Notes under the pieces: generated by a model
Told to the model about the DNA's origin: nothing
Seen by the model: only the letters and a program-made list of their open reading frames with translations
The model's database searches: none
Translations under genes and position numbers: made by a program
Part shown: piece by piece, positions 20,509 to 30,862 of the stretch
Numbering within the stretch: position 1 is the first letter of the stretch
How the letters are laid out: each line of letters begins with the position of its first letter
Source: Candidatus Sumerlaeota bacterium
Lineage (GTDB): Bacteria > Sumerlaeota > Sumerlaeia > SLMS01 > JAHLLQ01
NCBI GenBank assembly: GCA_030156535.1
Contig: JASGMJ010000019.1
Location: forward strand, 18,566-82,565
Length of the DNA: 64,000 nt
Direction of reading: 5' to 3'

Positions 20509-21291
20509 ATGGCGACGGAAACAATGACGCAAAGCACCACTCCCGCGGCGGCGCCGCCGCAGGGCAGACTCAAGGGCAAGGTTGCCCTCATCACGGGCTC
20601 CACCCGCGGGATCGGCCGCGCCATCGCCCATGCGTTTGCCGCCGAGGGCGCCAAAGTGGCCATCTGCGGCCGCTCGAAGGACGATCTGACCGCTGTGGCC
20701 GAGGAGATCAAACAGATCGGCGCGGAATGCTGTGCCGTGAAGATCGACCTCTCGGACTACAAGTCGGCCATTCGTCTCGTCGATGCCGTGCATCGCGCGT
20801 TCGGGCGGATCGACATCCTGGTCAACAACGCCAGCATTCTCGGCTCGCGCAGCACGCTGATGGAAACGCCCGCAGAGGAATGGGAGGAAGTCATCACGAC
20901 CAATCTCAACTCTGTGTTCTGGGTGACCAAGGAAGCCCTGGGCAAGATGGTGCCGCAGAACTCCGGCACCGTCATCAATGTCTCCTCGGGCGTCGGCCGG
21001 ACGGGACGGGCGAAGTGGGGCCCGTACTCGGTGTCGAAGTTCGCCATCGAGGGGATGACGCAGGTTCTCGCCGACGAAATGAAGCAGTACCGGGTGCGCG
21101 TGAACAGCGTGAATCCGGGGGGCACCCGCACGAAGATGCGCGCGGCAGCCTTTCCGGGCGAAGACCAGAAGACCCTGCCCAAGCCCGCAGATATCACCAA
21201 TGTGTTCGTCTATCTGGCAAGCGACGCAAGCGCCGGGGTGAACGGCGAGCAGTTCGACGCCCGCGAATGGATGCACCGCGCGGATTTCTGA
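20509..21291 (+). CDS. SDR-family oxidoreductase
   Basis: KVALITGSTRGIGRAIAHAFAAEGA, DILVNNAS, YSVSKFAIEGMTQVLADE. Confidence 0.93.
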   Translation: MATETMTQSTTPAAAPPQGRLKGKVALITGSTRGIGRAIAHAFAAEGAKVAICGRSKDDLTAVAEEIKQIGAECCAVKIDLSDYKSAIRLVDAVHRAFGRIDILVNNASILGSRSTLMETPAEEWEEVITTNLNSVFWVTKEALGKMVPQNSGTVINVSSGVGRTGRAKWGPYSVSKFAIEGMTQVLADEMKQYRVRVNSVNPGGTRTKMRAAAFPGEDQKTLPKPADITNVFVYLASDASAGVNGEQFDAREWMHRADF

Positions 21292-21329
21292 AACCCGCGT
21301 CCGGCAGTTGGCACCTCACACTATCACGA

Positions 21330-21361
21330 CGGCATCCGGGCAACCGGGTGCCGTTTTTTTG
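21330..21361 (+). terminator. Rho-independent terminator after the SDR gene
   Basis: CGGCATCCGG-gcaa-CCGGGTGCCG followed by TTTTTTTT. Confidence 0.87.
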
Positions 21362-21675
21362 GGAGCATCTCGGTGCTTCATCGCCGAAAGCACGCCTCGG
21401 AGATGGCTCGGGGTAATGAGGGACATGGGTGATAGTCGAAGGCGTACGGGACTGCCCCGAAGAGGCAGGATCACATAGCCCAGGGCCCCGTTGGTGCCAT
21501 TGCGGGCCGAACGCATCTTTGCTCAAGGCGACCTGCTTCCCGCGGATAATGGCTACGACTCTTCCGAAAACTCCATAGTCTCACCCCGCGACTGCACACC
21601 GTGAAATCCGTTCCTGTTGCCAGCCGGGGCTCGGTGGTGCATCCTCGGTACGTCGGCAGGAAAGTCATCTCATCC

Positions 21676-23649
21676 ATGAACACCACACCTTCCATCACGA
21701 TCCTTCCGTTCGCCTTTGCCAATTGGCAGGAGGAGAAGCGTGGCGTGGATTTCTGCCGGGGGCTGACGAGCCTGATCGAGGGGCGCCTGCGTCTGATTCC
21801 CGAGTGCGAGCTCCATGTCCAGCACCTCGTGGCCCGCCCGGCGGCGGAGGGCGAACCCCATCAGTATGTCCTGCGCACGCAGATGTGGCCGATCGATGAG
21901 GCCTTGGACCTGCCCGCGCCCGCAGGCACCGACCCCACGCATCTGGTGCAGGGCGAATTGGAATATGGCCCCACAATGGGGCTGATTCTGGAGGTAATCG
22001 ATCGCCGCGCGGGGTTCTGCTCGTTCCGCGAGCGCATCATGTGTCCGCGCGAGGAGTTTCTCGCGCGTCTCTTTCCGGCGCTGGGACGCCTTGCGGACGT
22101 GATCGACGACACGCTGCCCGCAGAGCGGCGGGTGCTGCTGGTGCGCCAGCCGACACGCTCGTACGAGGCGTTCGAATCGTATCTGACGGGGCTCTCGCAG
22201 CGCGTGGAGGTTCACGCCGGATCGCGTGCGCCAGGAGTCAGCGCGGCGTCGTTCCTTCCGTTCGAGACGGCGCTCGAAGCCGACCCGCAGTTTCTCGAAC
22301 CGTGCATCGCGATCGACTTGCTGGCGCAGGAATGCTTCCGCGCGGGGCATGCGGAGAGCATCGCGTGGAAGGCTCTCCAACGGGCGTCCGACATCGCACC
22401 GCACTTCGCCGGTTTTTCCCGGACGATGGGGATTTATTGCTTTGAGACCGGGCGGATCGACGACGCACGCCACCTGCTCGAGGACTTTCTGGAGCGCACC
22501 AGCGCCAAGGACCCCACCGCGCCTCCCGCGTACGTGCGCCTCGCCCGCATCTATCACGAAGAGCAGGGAGTCGAGAAGGCCATCGCCCTTTTGACAAAGG
22601 CGGCAGGGCTTTTCCCCGGCGAGCCGGAGCTGCTCGAGAGTCTGGGCGTTTGCCTGGCCGATGCCGGACGCACCGAGGAGGCCGAGAAGGTCTGGCGCCG
22701 GATTCTCGACCGCCAACCGGGGCGGGCGGCGACGCTCGCCAATCTGGCTTTCGTGAAGTGGAAGGAGAAGGACTACGAGCGCGCGCGCATTCTGTTCGAG
22801 CGGGCGATCGAGTCCCCTGACGCCACGGAGACCGCGTTCGCGCGCTATGTGGATTTCCTGATCGAACGCGGGCCGATGGAACGCGCCGACGACGTGGCGA
22901 CGGAGTGGGTGGAGAGGTACTCGGATTCGTGGAGAAACTGGCTGCAACTGGCGAAGATTCGCCGGCGCCTGGGCCAAACCACGGCCGCGGAGCATTGTCT
23001 GGACCGCGCGGAGGAACTGGCGGGCAGCGAGGATCTGGAGGGCGAAATCCTGATGGTGCGGTTCGCCGTGCGATTCCCCGCCGACTTCACCGTCTTCCAG
23101 CAGGCGTTGCGTGCGTCGGTTCGCGCAGCCAGGGAGCGCGGCAATACGGGAAAAAGCGAGGACGCGGCGAAAGCACTGGCGGAAGCCGTGGTGGTCTTTC
23201 GCCATTTGACGGCCCGGCACCCCGGCCTCCCCTTCCTTTGGCGGGCATTGGCCCAGAACTTCGTCCACACCGAGCAATACGAGGCCGCCGTTGATGCCCA
23301 AAGGCGTCTGGTGGAGTTGACCCCCCGGTCGGCAGGGGCACGAAACGCCCTGGGCATTCTGCTGCTGCGTTGCGGGCAAAGAAGAGAGGCGCTGGCGACG
23401 CTGCGTGAAGCCGTTGAGATGGCGCCCCGCACGGCGTCCTATCGGGCCAACCTGATCGCCGCGCTGCTGGAAAGCGGCAACACCGCTGGGGCACGAGAGG
23501 TGCTGGCAGAACTTGCAGACCGCGCGCCGAACGAGCCCATGGTGGCCGAAATCAGGCGCCGAATCGAGGCAATGGAGGCCCGCGAAGACGAGTCAAAACC
23601 CGCCCAGGGCCTAATGCGCCGCCTGCTGGGCTGGCTGCGCCGGCGCTGA
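21676..23649 (+). CDS. TPR-repeat protein
   Basis: MNTTPSITILPFAFANW... with multiple TPR-like repeats (e.g. EPELLESLGVCLADAGRTEEAEKVWRRILDRQP). Confidence 0.8.
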   Translation: MNTTPSITILPFAFANWQEEKRGVDFCRGLTSLIEGRLRLIPECELHVQHLVARPAAEGEPHQYVLRTQMWPIDEALDLPAPAGTDPTHLVQGELEYGPTMGLILEVIDRRAGFCSFRERIMCPREEFLARLFPALGRLADVIDDTLPAERRVLLVRQPTRSYEAFESYLTGLSQRVEVHAGSRAPGVSAASFLPFETALEADPQFLEPCIAIDLLAQECFRAGHAESIAWKALQRASDIAPHFAGFSRTMGIYCFETGRIDDARHLLEDFLERTSAKDPTAPPAYVRLARIYHEEQGVEKAIALLTKAAGLFPGEPELLESLGVCLADAGRTEEAEKVWRRILDRQPGRAATLANLAFVKWKEKDYERARILFERAIESPDATETAFARYVDFLIERGPMERADDVATEWVERYSDSWRNWLQLAKIRRRLGQTTAAEHCLDRAEELAGSEDLEGEILMVRFAVRFPADFTVFQQALRASVRAARERGNTGKSEDAAKALAEAVVVFRHLTARHPGLPFLWRALAQNFVHTEQYEAAVDAQRRLVELTPRSAGARNALGILLLRCGQRREALATLREAVEMAPRTASYRANLIAALLESGNTAGAREVLAELADRAPNEPMVAEIRRRIEAMEAREDESKPAQGLMRRLLGWLRRR

Positions 23650-23675
23650 TCCAATCCCCGAAACGAGAGATTCGC

Positions 23676-24488
23676 ATGACCAAACCGCCCGACGCCTCCC
23701 CCGCCGGGGGGGCATTGCACACGGACCTCGCAGCCCTGATGCGTCAAGTCGCCGAGGGGGGACTGGACCCCGCTGCCGCCGCCCAACGCGCCCACGGAAT
23801 GCTCGTGCGTGATCTGGGCTTTGCCCAGGTTGACACGCACCGCCAGGTTCGCCGCGGCAGACCGGAAGCCGTGTTCTGCCAGGGCAAGACCCCCGAGCAG
23901 ATCATCACCATCGCCCGCAGCATGAGAGACGCGGGCCAGAACGTTCTGATGACACGACTTGGCCATGACTGCTTCGAGCAGGTGGCGAAGGCGTTGGAGG
24001 GCCCGGACCTGCGGCGCCACCCGCTGGCACGGATGCTTTACCTGGAGGTCAGCCCCACTCCGCGCAAGACGGGGCGCGTGGGCATCGTCTGCGCGGGAAC
24101 GACGGACATTCCGGTGGCCGAGGAGGCCGCCGTGACGGCCGAGGCCCTGGGCAGTCCGGTGGACCGACTGTGGGATGCCGGGGTCGCGGGAATTCACCGC
24201 ATCCTGCGCCAACAGGAGAAGCTCGCCGGTTTCCGGGTGCTCGTCGTCGTCGCCGGCATGGAAGGGGCCCTGCCGTCCGTGGTGGCGGGATTGGTGAAAG
24301 CACCCGTGATCGCCGTTCCAACGAGCGTGGGTTATGGGGCTTCTTTCGGCGGGCTGGCGGCGCTGCTGGGGATGCTCAACTCTTGCGCCCCCGGGATTGG
24401 GGTCGTAAACATCGACAATGGCTATGGAGCAGGCTACCTTGCCGACGCCATGAACGAGTTGGGCGAGGTGGATGCAGGGTGCCCTTGA
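23676..24488 (+). CDS. larB: Nickel-pincer cofactor biosynthesis protein LarB
   Basis: VDTHRQVRRGRPEAVFCQGKTPEQI, VGIVCAGTTDIPVAEEAAVTAEALG, VAGMEGALPSVVAGLVKAPVIAVPTSVGYGASFGGLAALL. Confidence 0.9.
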   Translation: MTKPPDASPAGGALHTDLAALMRQVAEGGLDPAAAAQRAHGMLVRDLGFAQVDTHRQVRRGRPEAVFCQGKTPEQIITIARSMRDAGQNVLMTRLGHDCFEQVAKALEGPDLRRHPLARMLYLEVSPTPRKTGRVGIVCAGTTDIPVAEEAAVTAEALGSPVDRLWDAGVAGIHRILRQQEKLAGFRVLVVVAGMEGALPSVVAGLVKAPVIAVPTSVGYGASFGGLAALLGMLNSCAPGIGVVNIDNGYGAGYLADAMNELGEVDAGCP

Positions 24489-24569
24489 GGAGAGGAACCT
24501 CTGGCCGCATCAGCAGTCCGGAGAAGAACACGCAAGCGCGCAATCACTTCAGCATTTTGGATAACCGAC

Positions 24570-26177
24570 ATGGAATCAGTGGACGAGCGTCTGGAATTGC
24601 TCCGGACGCCGATGAGCAGGACCGCGGAAGCGGATGGAGGGATTCTTAATCGGGGGGGCATTGAATACATTCTCAATGCCCGCTGCCGTAAAGACAGCTT
24701 TGAATCCCTCGAAGACCAGAAACGCTTTCTTGCCCCCGGCGTGCAGTGGCGGCGGCGGCGCGTGGGCTGGCTGGACGATGCCTCGGGCGATGCCAAGGGA
24801 CTTTGTCTGAACGAGATCCGCGTCAGCCCCGATGCTGCGGGACGCGTGGAGCCGTGGGTCTCGATGGCCCAACCCGAGCTCGTGGATTTCGATGCAATCG
24901 AGCATGCCTATTGGCAGACCTACTGGGCAGGCGGTGCGCTGCGCGCCGAGCGCGGCGTGAAGGCTTCGCGTCTTTTTCTGAACATGCGCGAGCTGACCTG
25001 TGCGCGCCCCGGCGCCCCACGCGGACCGTGGGAGGATCTGGAAGCAGCTCAAAGGAAAGTCGCCGCCGGCGAAGGCAACCCCGAAGAGCTTGAGCTGTTG
25101 TCCTACATGAATCCTCTGCTGCGGACGGTGGAGGGGGACAACGATGTCCAGGTCGTCCGCTATCTTCCGGCGATTCCGCCCTCCTGGGGCGTGACGGGCC
25201 ATGCGCATGTTCTGGCCGCTACCAATGGCGGATACTTTCTGAACTTCCCCGAGGAATACGACGACGGCACTTCGGCCCTGCACCAGCCAATCGGTGCGCT
25301 GTTTGCCGATGGCCGCCTGCACATGCCGGCCTGGATCGAACGTCCCTGCGCGGTGGAATGGGAAGATGGGCGCCGGCGCATCGAACGTCTGGGCCCCGAG
25401 AACATGTTCCTGCACGTCAACGGCGAGGAGGCCTACGGGCTGGAGCGCGGCACGCGTGTGCCCACGGATTCGGCCACCGTCTGGCGCAGTTTCGACGGCC
25501 CCCTGCCCGCCGCCGAGCCCGGTGGCTACGTGGTCGATCTCGTGTTCTGCGGCGCGGGGCTGGTGAAAGTGGTCGAGCCCGGCACCGAGAAGCCCCCTAT
25601 CGGCGGCGCTCTCGTGCGTCTGCGCGGGCGGCTGGCGTTGCCGTGGCGCAACTGGCTGCGCGACCCGCGCAAACACGCCTTCCCGCAATGGAACATCGAG
25701 CTGCGCACGTCGCGCAACGAGCCGTTGCTGTGGGTGTTGGCATCGGGTCCGATACTGATCCACGACGGCACGATCCTGCGGGAGACGGAGATTTTCTCGC
25801 CGCTGGCAGCGGGCGAGATGTTTCCGGACGGCCCGCCCCCCACGCGCTTCCCCTACGACGCCACGAAGACCCGCGCGCCACGGACGGCCATCGGCCTGAC
25901 GCGCGCCGAGGAATGGGTGCTGCTGGTGGTGGACGGACGGGCGGACGACTCGCACAGTGTGGGCTGCACGCTTGAAGACCTTGCCCGCCTGATGCGGGAA
26001 ATCGGCTGCTATGCCGCGCTGAATCTCGATGGCGGTGGTTCCAGTGTCATGGCCGTCGAAGGTGTCAGCGGCTTCGACCAGTTGAAGCCCGGCCTGGCCG
26101 CCACAATCGCCAACATCCCGAGTGACCCGGGGCACCGCGAGCGCATTGTCCCGGTCGTCCTGAATGTGGTTCAGTAG
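24570..26177 (+). CDS. Phosphodiester glycosidase (NAGPA) domain protein
   Basis: C-terminal RTAIGLTRAEEWVLLVVDGR...GCTLEDLARLMREIGCYAALNLDGGGSSVMAV. Confidence 0.82.
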   Translation: MESVDERLELLRTPMSRTAEADGGILNRGGIEYILNARCRKDSFESLEDQKRFLAPGVQWRRRRVGWLDDASGDAKGLCLNEIRVSPDAAGRVEPWVSMAQPELVDFDAIEHAYWQTYWAGGALRAERGVKASRLFLNMRELTCARPGAPRGPWEDLEAAQRKVAAGEGNPEELELLSYMNPLLRTVEGDNDVQVVRYLPAIPPSWGVTGHAHVLAATNGGYFLNFPEEYDDGTSALHQPIGALFADGRLHMPAWIERPCAVEWEDGRRRIERLGPENMFLHVNGEEAYGLERGTRVPTDSATVWRSFDGPLPAAEPGGYVVDLVFCGAGLVKVVEPGTEKPPIGGALVRLRGRLALPWRNWLRDPRKHAFPQWNIELRTSRNEPLLWVLASGPILIHDGTILRETEIFSPLAAGEMFPDGPPPTRFPYDATKTRAPRTAIGLTRAEEWVLLVVDGRADDSHSVGCTLEDLARLMREIGCYAALNLDGGGSSVMAVEGVSGFDQLKPGLAATIANIPSDPGHRERIVPVVLNVVQ

Positions 26178-26189
26178 TCTCAAAAGGAG

Positions 26190-26287
26190 ACGAAGGTGCG
26201 TTTCTGCGCACTCCTTTCGTTGCCCTGTGCCGGTTTCGGGAGAGAATCCGGCTGTAAGTCCAGTGCGGGCCGGCCTGCGAGGTCGGC
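26190..26287 (+). promoter_or_regulatory. Structured leader upstream of asnS (three predicted hairpins)
   Basis: Inverted repeats at 26190-26220 (ACGAA/GTGCG arms), 26229-26252 (GCCGG/CCGGC), 26269-26287 (GCCGGCC-tgcga-GGTCGGC). Confidence 0.4.
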
Positions 26288-26314
26288 TCGAATTTCGCCT
26301 TTCTGGTGTTCTGT

Positions 26315-27754
26315 ATGACTTCCCTGTCCGCCAAAGATGATGGCCTCGTTGTTCGCCCGCAAGAGCGGGTGGCCGGGGTTCTTGCGCGCCGTGACTTCGG
26401 CGCAAAGGTGATCGTCCAGGGGTGGGTAAGAACCCGGCGGGATTCCAAAGGTGGCTTCTCGTTTCTGGCGATCAACGACGGCTCGTGTCTGGGCGACCTG
26501 CAAGTCGTCGTGCCCGGCGAGCTTGCCAATTATGCCGACGAAGTGAAACGCCTGACCACGGGTTGCAGCGTGCAGATCGAAGGCACGCTGGCCGAGTCAC
26601 CGGGCAAGGGCCAGCCCGTTGAAATTCAGGCGAACACGGTGCGCGTTCTGGGGTGGGTGGAAGACCCCGATTCCTACCCGATGGCCAAGAAGAAGCACAC
26701 TCTGGAGCACCTGCGCGAGGTGGCACATCTGAGGCCGCGCTCGAACACCATCGGGGCGATGATGAGGGTGCGCAACTGCCTGGCCGCCGCGACGCACGAG
26801 TTCTTCCAGGCGCGCGGTTTCCTGTACCTGCACACGCCGATCGTGACGACGAGTGATTGCGAAGGCGCGGGGAGCATGTTTGGCGTCACGACGTTGCTGG
26901 CGGGCGAGCAACTCCCCCGCCGCGACGACGGTGCCATCGACTTTGCCAAGGACTTCTTCGGCCGCCGGGCGCACCTGACGGTCAGCGGGCAGCTCGCGGG
27001 CGAGACCTACGCGTGCGCCCTGACGAACATCTACACGTTCGGCCCCACATTCCGGGCGGAGAACTCGAACACGTCGCGTCATCTCTCCGAGTTCTGGATG
27101 ATTGAACCGGAAATGGCGTTCTGCGACCTGGGGGGCGACATGGCACTCGCCCAGGAATACCTCCAGTATCTGATCCGCGCCGCACTCGAACGCTGCGGGG
27201 ACGACCTGCGGTTCTTCAACGAGCGTTACGACGAGACGCTGCTTGCGACGCTCGAGGGCATCGTGCAGGCGCAGTTCGAGCATCTTACCTATACCGAAGC
27301 CGTTTCGATCCTGCAGGCCTGCGGCCAGCCCTTCGAGTTCCCCGTGGAATGGGGATGCGACCTGCAAAGCGAACACGAACGCTATCTGACGGAGAAGCAC
27401 GTCCGGCGCCCGGTTATTGTGACGGATTATCCGAAGGCGATCAAGGCGTTCTACATGCGGCAGAACGACGACGCGAAGACTGTTGCGGCGATGGACGTGC
27501 TTGTGCCGAAGGTCGGCGAGATCATCGGAGGAAGCCAGCGCGAGGAGCGCCTGGACGTTCTGAAGGAACGGCTGCGCGAGAGCGGTCTGCGCGAAGAGGA
27601 CTACTGGTGGTATCTGGATCTTCGGCGCTATGGAACTGTGCCGCACGCGGGGTTCGGGCTGGGGTTCGAGCGGGCCGTGCAATTCGTGACGGGACTGGGC
27701 AACATCCGAGACACGATCCCCTATCCGCGGACCCCTGGGTCGGCGGACTTCTAA
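26315..27754 (+). CDS. asnS: Asparaginyl-tRNA synthetase
   Basis: [99 protein letters not shown]. Confidence 0.96.
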   Translation: MTSLSAKDDGLVVRPQERVAGVLARRDFGAKVIVQGWVRTRRDSKGGFSFLAINDGSCLGDLQVVVPGELANYADEVKRLTTGCSVQIEGTLAESPGKGQPVEIQANTVRVLGWVEDPDSYPMAKKKHTLEHLREVAHLRPRSNTIGAMMRVRNCLAAATHEFFQARGFLYLHTPIVTTSDCEGAGSMFGVTTLLAGEQLPRRDDGAIDFAKDFFGRRAHLTVSGQLAGETYACALTNIYTFGPTFRAENSNTSRHLSEFWMIEPEMAFCDLGGDMALAQEYLQYLIRAALERCGDDLRFFNERYDETLLATLEGIVQAQFEHLTYTEAVSILQACGQPFEFPVEWGCDLQSEHERYLTEKHVRRPVIVTDYPKAIKAFYMRQNDDAKTVAAMDVLVPKVGEIIGGSQREERLDVLKERLRESGLREEDYWWYLDLRRYGTVPHAGFGLGFERAVQFVTGLGNIRDTIPYPRTPGSADF

Positions 27755-27763
27755 GGCTGAGTG

Positions 27764-28441
27764 ATGATAATGCAGTATGGCGAGCCGTTCTACCAGCAGG
27801 TGCTTCCCGGAATTGGGATCACCAATGTCCTGTCGGCCTCGGAAATCGACAAGGTGGTGGACCACGGCTATGGCGCGTGCCTGAACGCCAGCGAGTTCGA
27901 TTTCGAGGCGGACACGACGAACCGCGTGGCATACAGGTGGACGCCACTCGTCGATGGCACGGGCAACGACATTCAGGATTTCATCCGAGCGGTGGAGACG
28001 CTGCACGAGTTCCGCTCGAAGGGCCTGGTGACGCTGGTGAATTGCTACGCGGGCGTCAGCCGTTCGGCGTCGATCGTGGCCACCTACATGGTGAAATACG
28101 AGCAGGAGAACCTGAAATTGCTGGCGCAGGAGCGGCTTGTCGAGCCTCCTCCCTTGCAGTTCCGTGCGCTGCACGGGCATCTGAACGACAAGGCCCTGCA
28201 GGGCAAACACCCGCATGCAGACGATCCGCTGTTCGATCTGCTCTGGAAGGCGTTCCAGTGCATTGCCCATGTGAGGCCGGTGGTCTACATGCGTCCTTCC
28301 ATGTGGGAGGAACTTTTCCCGCAATTGCGTCCGTACCTTCTTGAGAACAGAGGGATTGAAGGAGGCGGTGCGCCTCCTGCGGGGGACGGACACAACGAAA
28401 CGCTTGCCCGGAATGGGCCGCAGGGTGTTGATGAGGGGTGA
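27764..28441 (+). CDS. Dual-specificity protein phosphatase-like protein
   Basis: CX5R signature in VTLVNCYAGVSRSASIVATYMVKY. Confidence 0.82.
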   Translation: MIMQYGEPFYQQVLPGIGITNVLSASEIDKVVDHGYGACLNASEFDFEADTTNRVAYRWTPLVDGTGNDIQDFIRAVETLHEFRSKGLVTLVNCYAGVSRSASIVATYMVKYEQENLKLLAQERLVEPPPLQFRALHGHLNDKALQGKHPHADDPLFDLLWKAFQCIAHVRPVVYMRPSMWEELFPQLRPYLLENRGIEGGGAPPAGDGHNETLARNGPQGVDEG

Positions 28442-28460
28442 CTGAAGGGAAGGCGCAGGC

Positions 28461-29159
28461 ATGAGAGTCGGGCAGTCATTGGGATTTACTTTGATCGAGT
28501 TGCTGATCGTCGTCGCGATCATTGCAATCCTGGCGGCAATCGCGGTGCCGAATTTCCTGGAAGCCCAAGTGAGAGCCAAGGTGGCGCGTGCACACTCGGA
28601 CATGCGCACCGTGGCGACGGCCGTGGAAGCCCGTGCCGTGGACCAGCGCGGCGGCAATGAACTGATGTATGTACGGATGCGCTATGCGAACGCCGCCTTT
28701 GCGCCGCCGCGCGCGCCCCATGATTTCATCGCAGACTCCACGGACCCGCGCACCTACGATCTGGCAACGGTGCCGCTGGAACTGACGTCGCCCATTGCCT
28801 ACATCACTTCCACGCTGCGTGATCCCTTCAAGACGACGAGTTCGTTCCGCAAGCAGACGACGGGTGGCAAGGCACTGGCTATCGACCTGCGCGACACCAC
28901 GACGTTTGATTACCGCTACGACAACGTGATGCAGTTGACGCGCATTCCCGGGGCAGGCTTTGATGACCGCGATCTTGCGGCGTTCGGGGAATGGCGCCTG
29001 GTGAGCATCGGCCCCGACGGCGAATACGCCGCGCGCATTGGCAGCACGCTGTACGACCCGTCGAACGGAACGGTGTCAGACGGCGATCTCGTTCGCTCCC
29101 AGCGAAGCAGCGACCCCGCCACAGCGCCCTCAACGAACGCCACGACACAAGTGCCGTAG
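28461..29159 (+). CDS. Type II secretion/type IV pilin-like (prepilin-type N-methylation) protein
   Basis: GFTLIELLIVVAIIAILAAIAVPNFLEAQVRAKVARAHSDMRTVATAVEAR. Confidence 0.9.
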   Translation: MRVGQSLGFTLIELLIVVAIIAILAAIAVPNFLEAQVRAKVARAHSDMRTVATAVEARAVDQRGGNELMYVRMRYANAAFAPPRAPHDFIADSTDPRTYDLATVPLELTSPIAYITSTLRDPFKTTSSFRKQTTGGKALAIDLRDTTTFDYRYDNVMQLTRIPGAGFDDRDLAAFGEWRLVSIGPDGEYAARIGSTLYDPSNGTVSDGDLVRSQRSSDPATAPSTNATTQVP

Positions 29160-29256
29160 AGAGCTTCCGGCTTGACAGCACCCGGCTTCGCGGTTGCCTT
29201 CACGAGCCACTGAACGACCCTTGTGCAACTTACTCCAACAGCCGGGCAGGACCAGT

Positions 29257-29550
29257 ATGAAGATCGATCCCAAGGATGGCCGCGTTTACCGCATCCACGT
29301 CTCAGGAGGGACGAACAATCTCTCCATGCTGATCTGTGTGTTCGCGCCCGATCCGCACGAGGTGCTCGACAAGTACCTGCACCATGCGGCGGTCGTCTCG
29401 TTGAGTGAGCCCGTTCTCGTTCCCACGATGGACGGCAACAGCAAGGGCATTGACGTCTTCATTACCCCGCAGGATCGCGCCCCTGGCTACCAGATTCTCA
29501 ATCGTCTGAAGCTGCATCCGATCGATCGCACGCTGATCAGCGCGGACTGA
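29257..29550 (+). CDS. Hypothetical protein
   Basis: MKIDPKDGRVYRIHVSGGTNNLSMLICVFAPDPHEVLDKY..., 97 aa. Confidence 0.6.
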   Translation: MKIDPKDGRVYRIHVSGGTNNLSMLICVFAPDPHEVLDKYLHHAAVVSLSEPVLVPTMDGNSKGIDVFITPQDRAPGYQILNRLKLHPIDRTLISAD

Positions 29551-30628
29551 CCTCCGCGTCGCAGGGCTCGGCGGAGACGGAGGCTTCGTCCGCTTCGCCC
29601 TCCTGTTCCCAATAGCCGCCAACATCTTTCGCTTCGCGCAAAATGCGCAGGTACTCGTCGATATCTGTCACGTCGAGCAGGCGTTTCTTGAGCTTGCGAG
29701 CCGACGGAAAGCCGCGCAGGTACTGGACGAGGTGCTTGCGGAACTCGACGATGCCGTGGGGGCCCTTGCGCTCGACCATGATGGCGGCGTGGCGTGCAAC
29801 GGTGTCGAGGCGCTCCTCGATGCGGGGCGGTGGCGGAGCCGGCTTGCCGGACAGGCGGGCGGCGACGGCGCCAAAGACCCAGGGATTCCCCATCGCGGCG
29901 CGGCCGATCATGACGCCATTGACGCCGGTTTCGCGGATCATGCGCTCGGCGTCGTCGGCGGTCTTGACGTCGCCGTTGCCGATGAGCGGCAGGGAAACTT
30001 CGTGACGAACGGCAGCCAGGATGGACCAGTCGGCCTCACCCTTGAACTTCTGCTCGCGCGTGCGCCCGTGGATACAGATCGCGTCGAGGCCTTCCTCTTC
30101 GGCCATGCGCGCCATCGCCAGAGCCTCTTCGCCATACTTTTCCCAACCGGCGCGAAACTTGACGGTGAAGGGAACGTCGTGCAGTTCGCGGCGCACGGCC
30201 TGGAAAATCCGGCGCACCAGGTCTGGCTCGCGCATGAGCGCGGAGCCCCCCTTGCTGCGCACGATCTTGTTCGCCGGGCATCCCATGTTGAGATCGACGA
30301 TGGTGGCTCCGGCGTCGGCCAGTTGCCGGGCACAGTGTGCGAGAGTCTCGGGGTCGGCGCCAAAAAGCTGGGCGATAATGGGCTGCTCGGCGCGCTCCAT
30401 ATCGAGCAGGCGCCAGCATTTGTCCGCGCCGCGGATCATGGCTTCGGAACTGACCATCTGGGTGGCGACGATGGGGCAGCCCTGCTCGCGGCTGAGGAGC
30501 CGCCAGGCGTAGTCGCTGATCCCACACATGGGAGCCGGGAGGACGGGGGGCCAGAACTCCAGCCCGCGAATGCGCAGGGGAGGCACGGAGAAGGGCGCGG
30601 GGGCGGGATTCGGCGTGTCGGCGGTCAT
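29537..30628 (-). CDS. dusB: tRNA-dihydrouridine synthase
   Basis: PVLPAPMCGISDYAWRLL, QLFGADPETLAHCARQLADAGATIVDLNMGCPANKIVRSKGGSALM. Confidence 0.92.
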   Translation of the reverse strand: MTADTPNPAPAPFSVPPLRIRGLEFWPPVLPAPMCGISDYAWRLLSREQGCPIVATQMVSSEAMIRGADKCWRLLDMERAEQPIIAQLFGADPETLAHCARQLADAGATIVDLNMGCPANKIVRSKGGSALMREPDLVRRIFQAVRRELHDVPFTVKFRAGWEKYGEEALAMARMAEEEGLDAICIHGRTREQKFKGEADWSILAAVRHEVSLPLIGNGDVKTADDAERMIRETGVNGVMIGRAAMGNPWVFGAVAARLSGKPAPPPPRIEERLDTVARHAAIMVERKGPHGIVEFRKHLVQYLRGFPSARKLKKRLLDVTDIDEYLRILREAKDVGGYWEQEGEADEASVSAEPCDAEVSPR

Positions 30629-30862
30629 GGGAAGGCACTCCTGTGCGGCGGCGCGAGACGGAACACAGGCAGGCGAATCCATGCAAGACGAGAGTTGAGG
30701 CATCCCGAGTAGAATCAGACTTGAAGAGACGGAGGGGCAGAGGGGAAAACAGCGCCGGGCTTTGACGTTGACACCTTGCGGCCTTGGGGAAAACGTCGGG
30801 GGTGCTTGTCCGGGGCGGTATCGTTTACCGTCTCTTCACGCCAACGAGCGAGAGGCTTGTCC

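Noticed and set aside
26229-26287. Possible cobalamin riboswitch
   Set aside because: Only short text fragments match; core element order and B12 box do not, and asnS is not a B12-related gene
24576-28657. 609-aa and 686-aa minus-strand ORFs opposite the NAGPA and asnS genes
   Set aside because: Antisense shadow ORFs; opposite strand carries conserved enzymes
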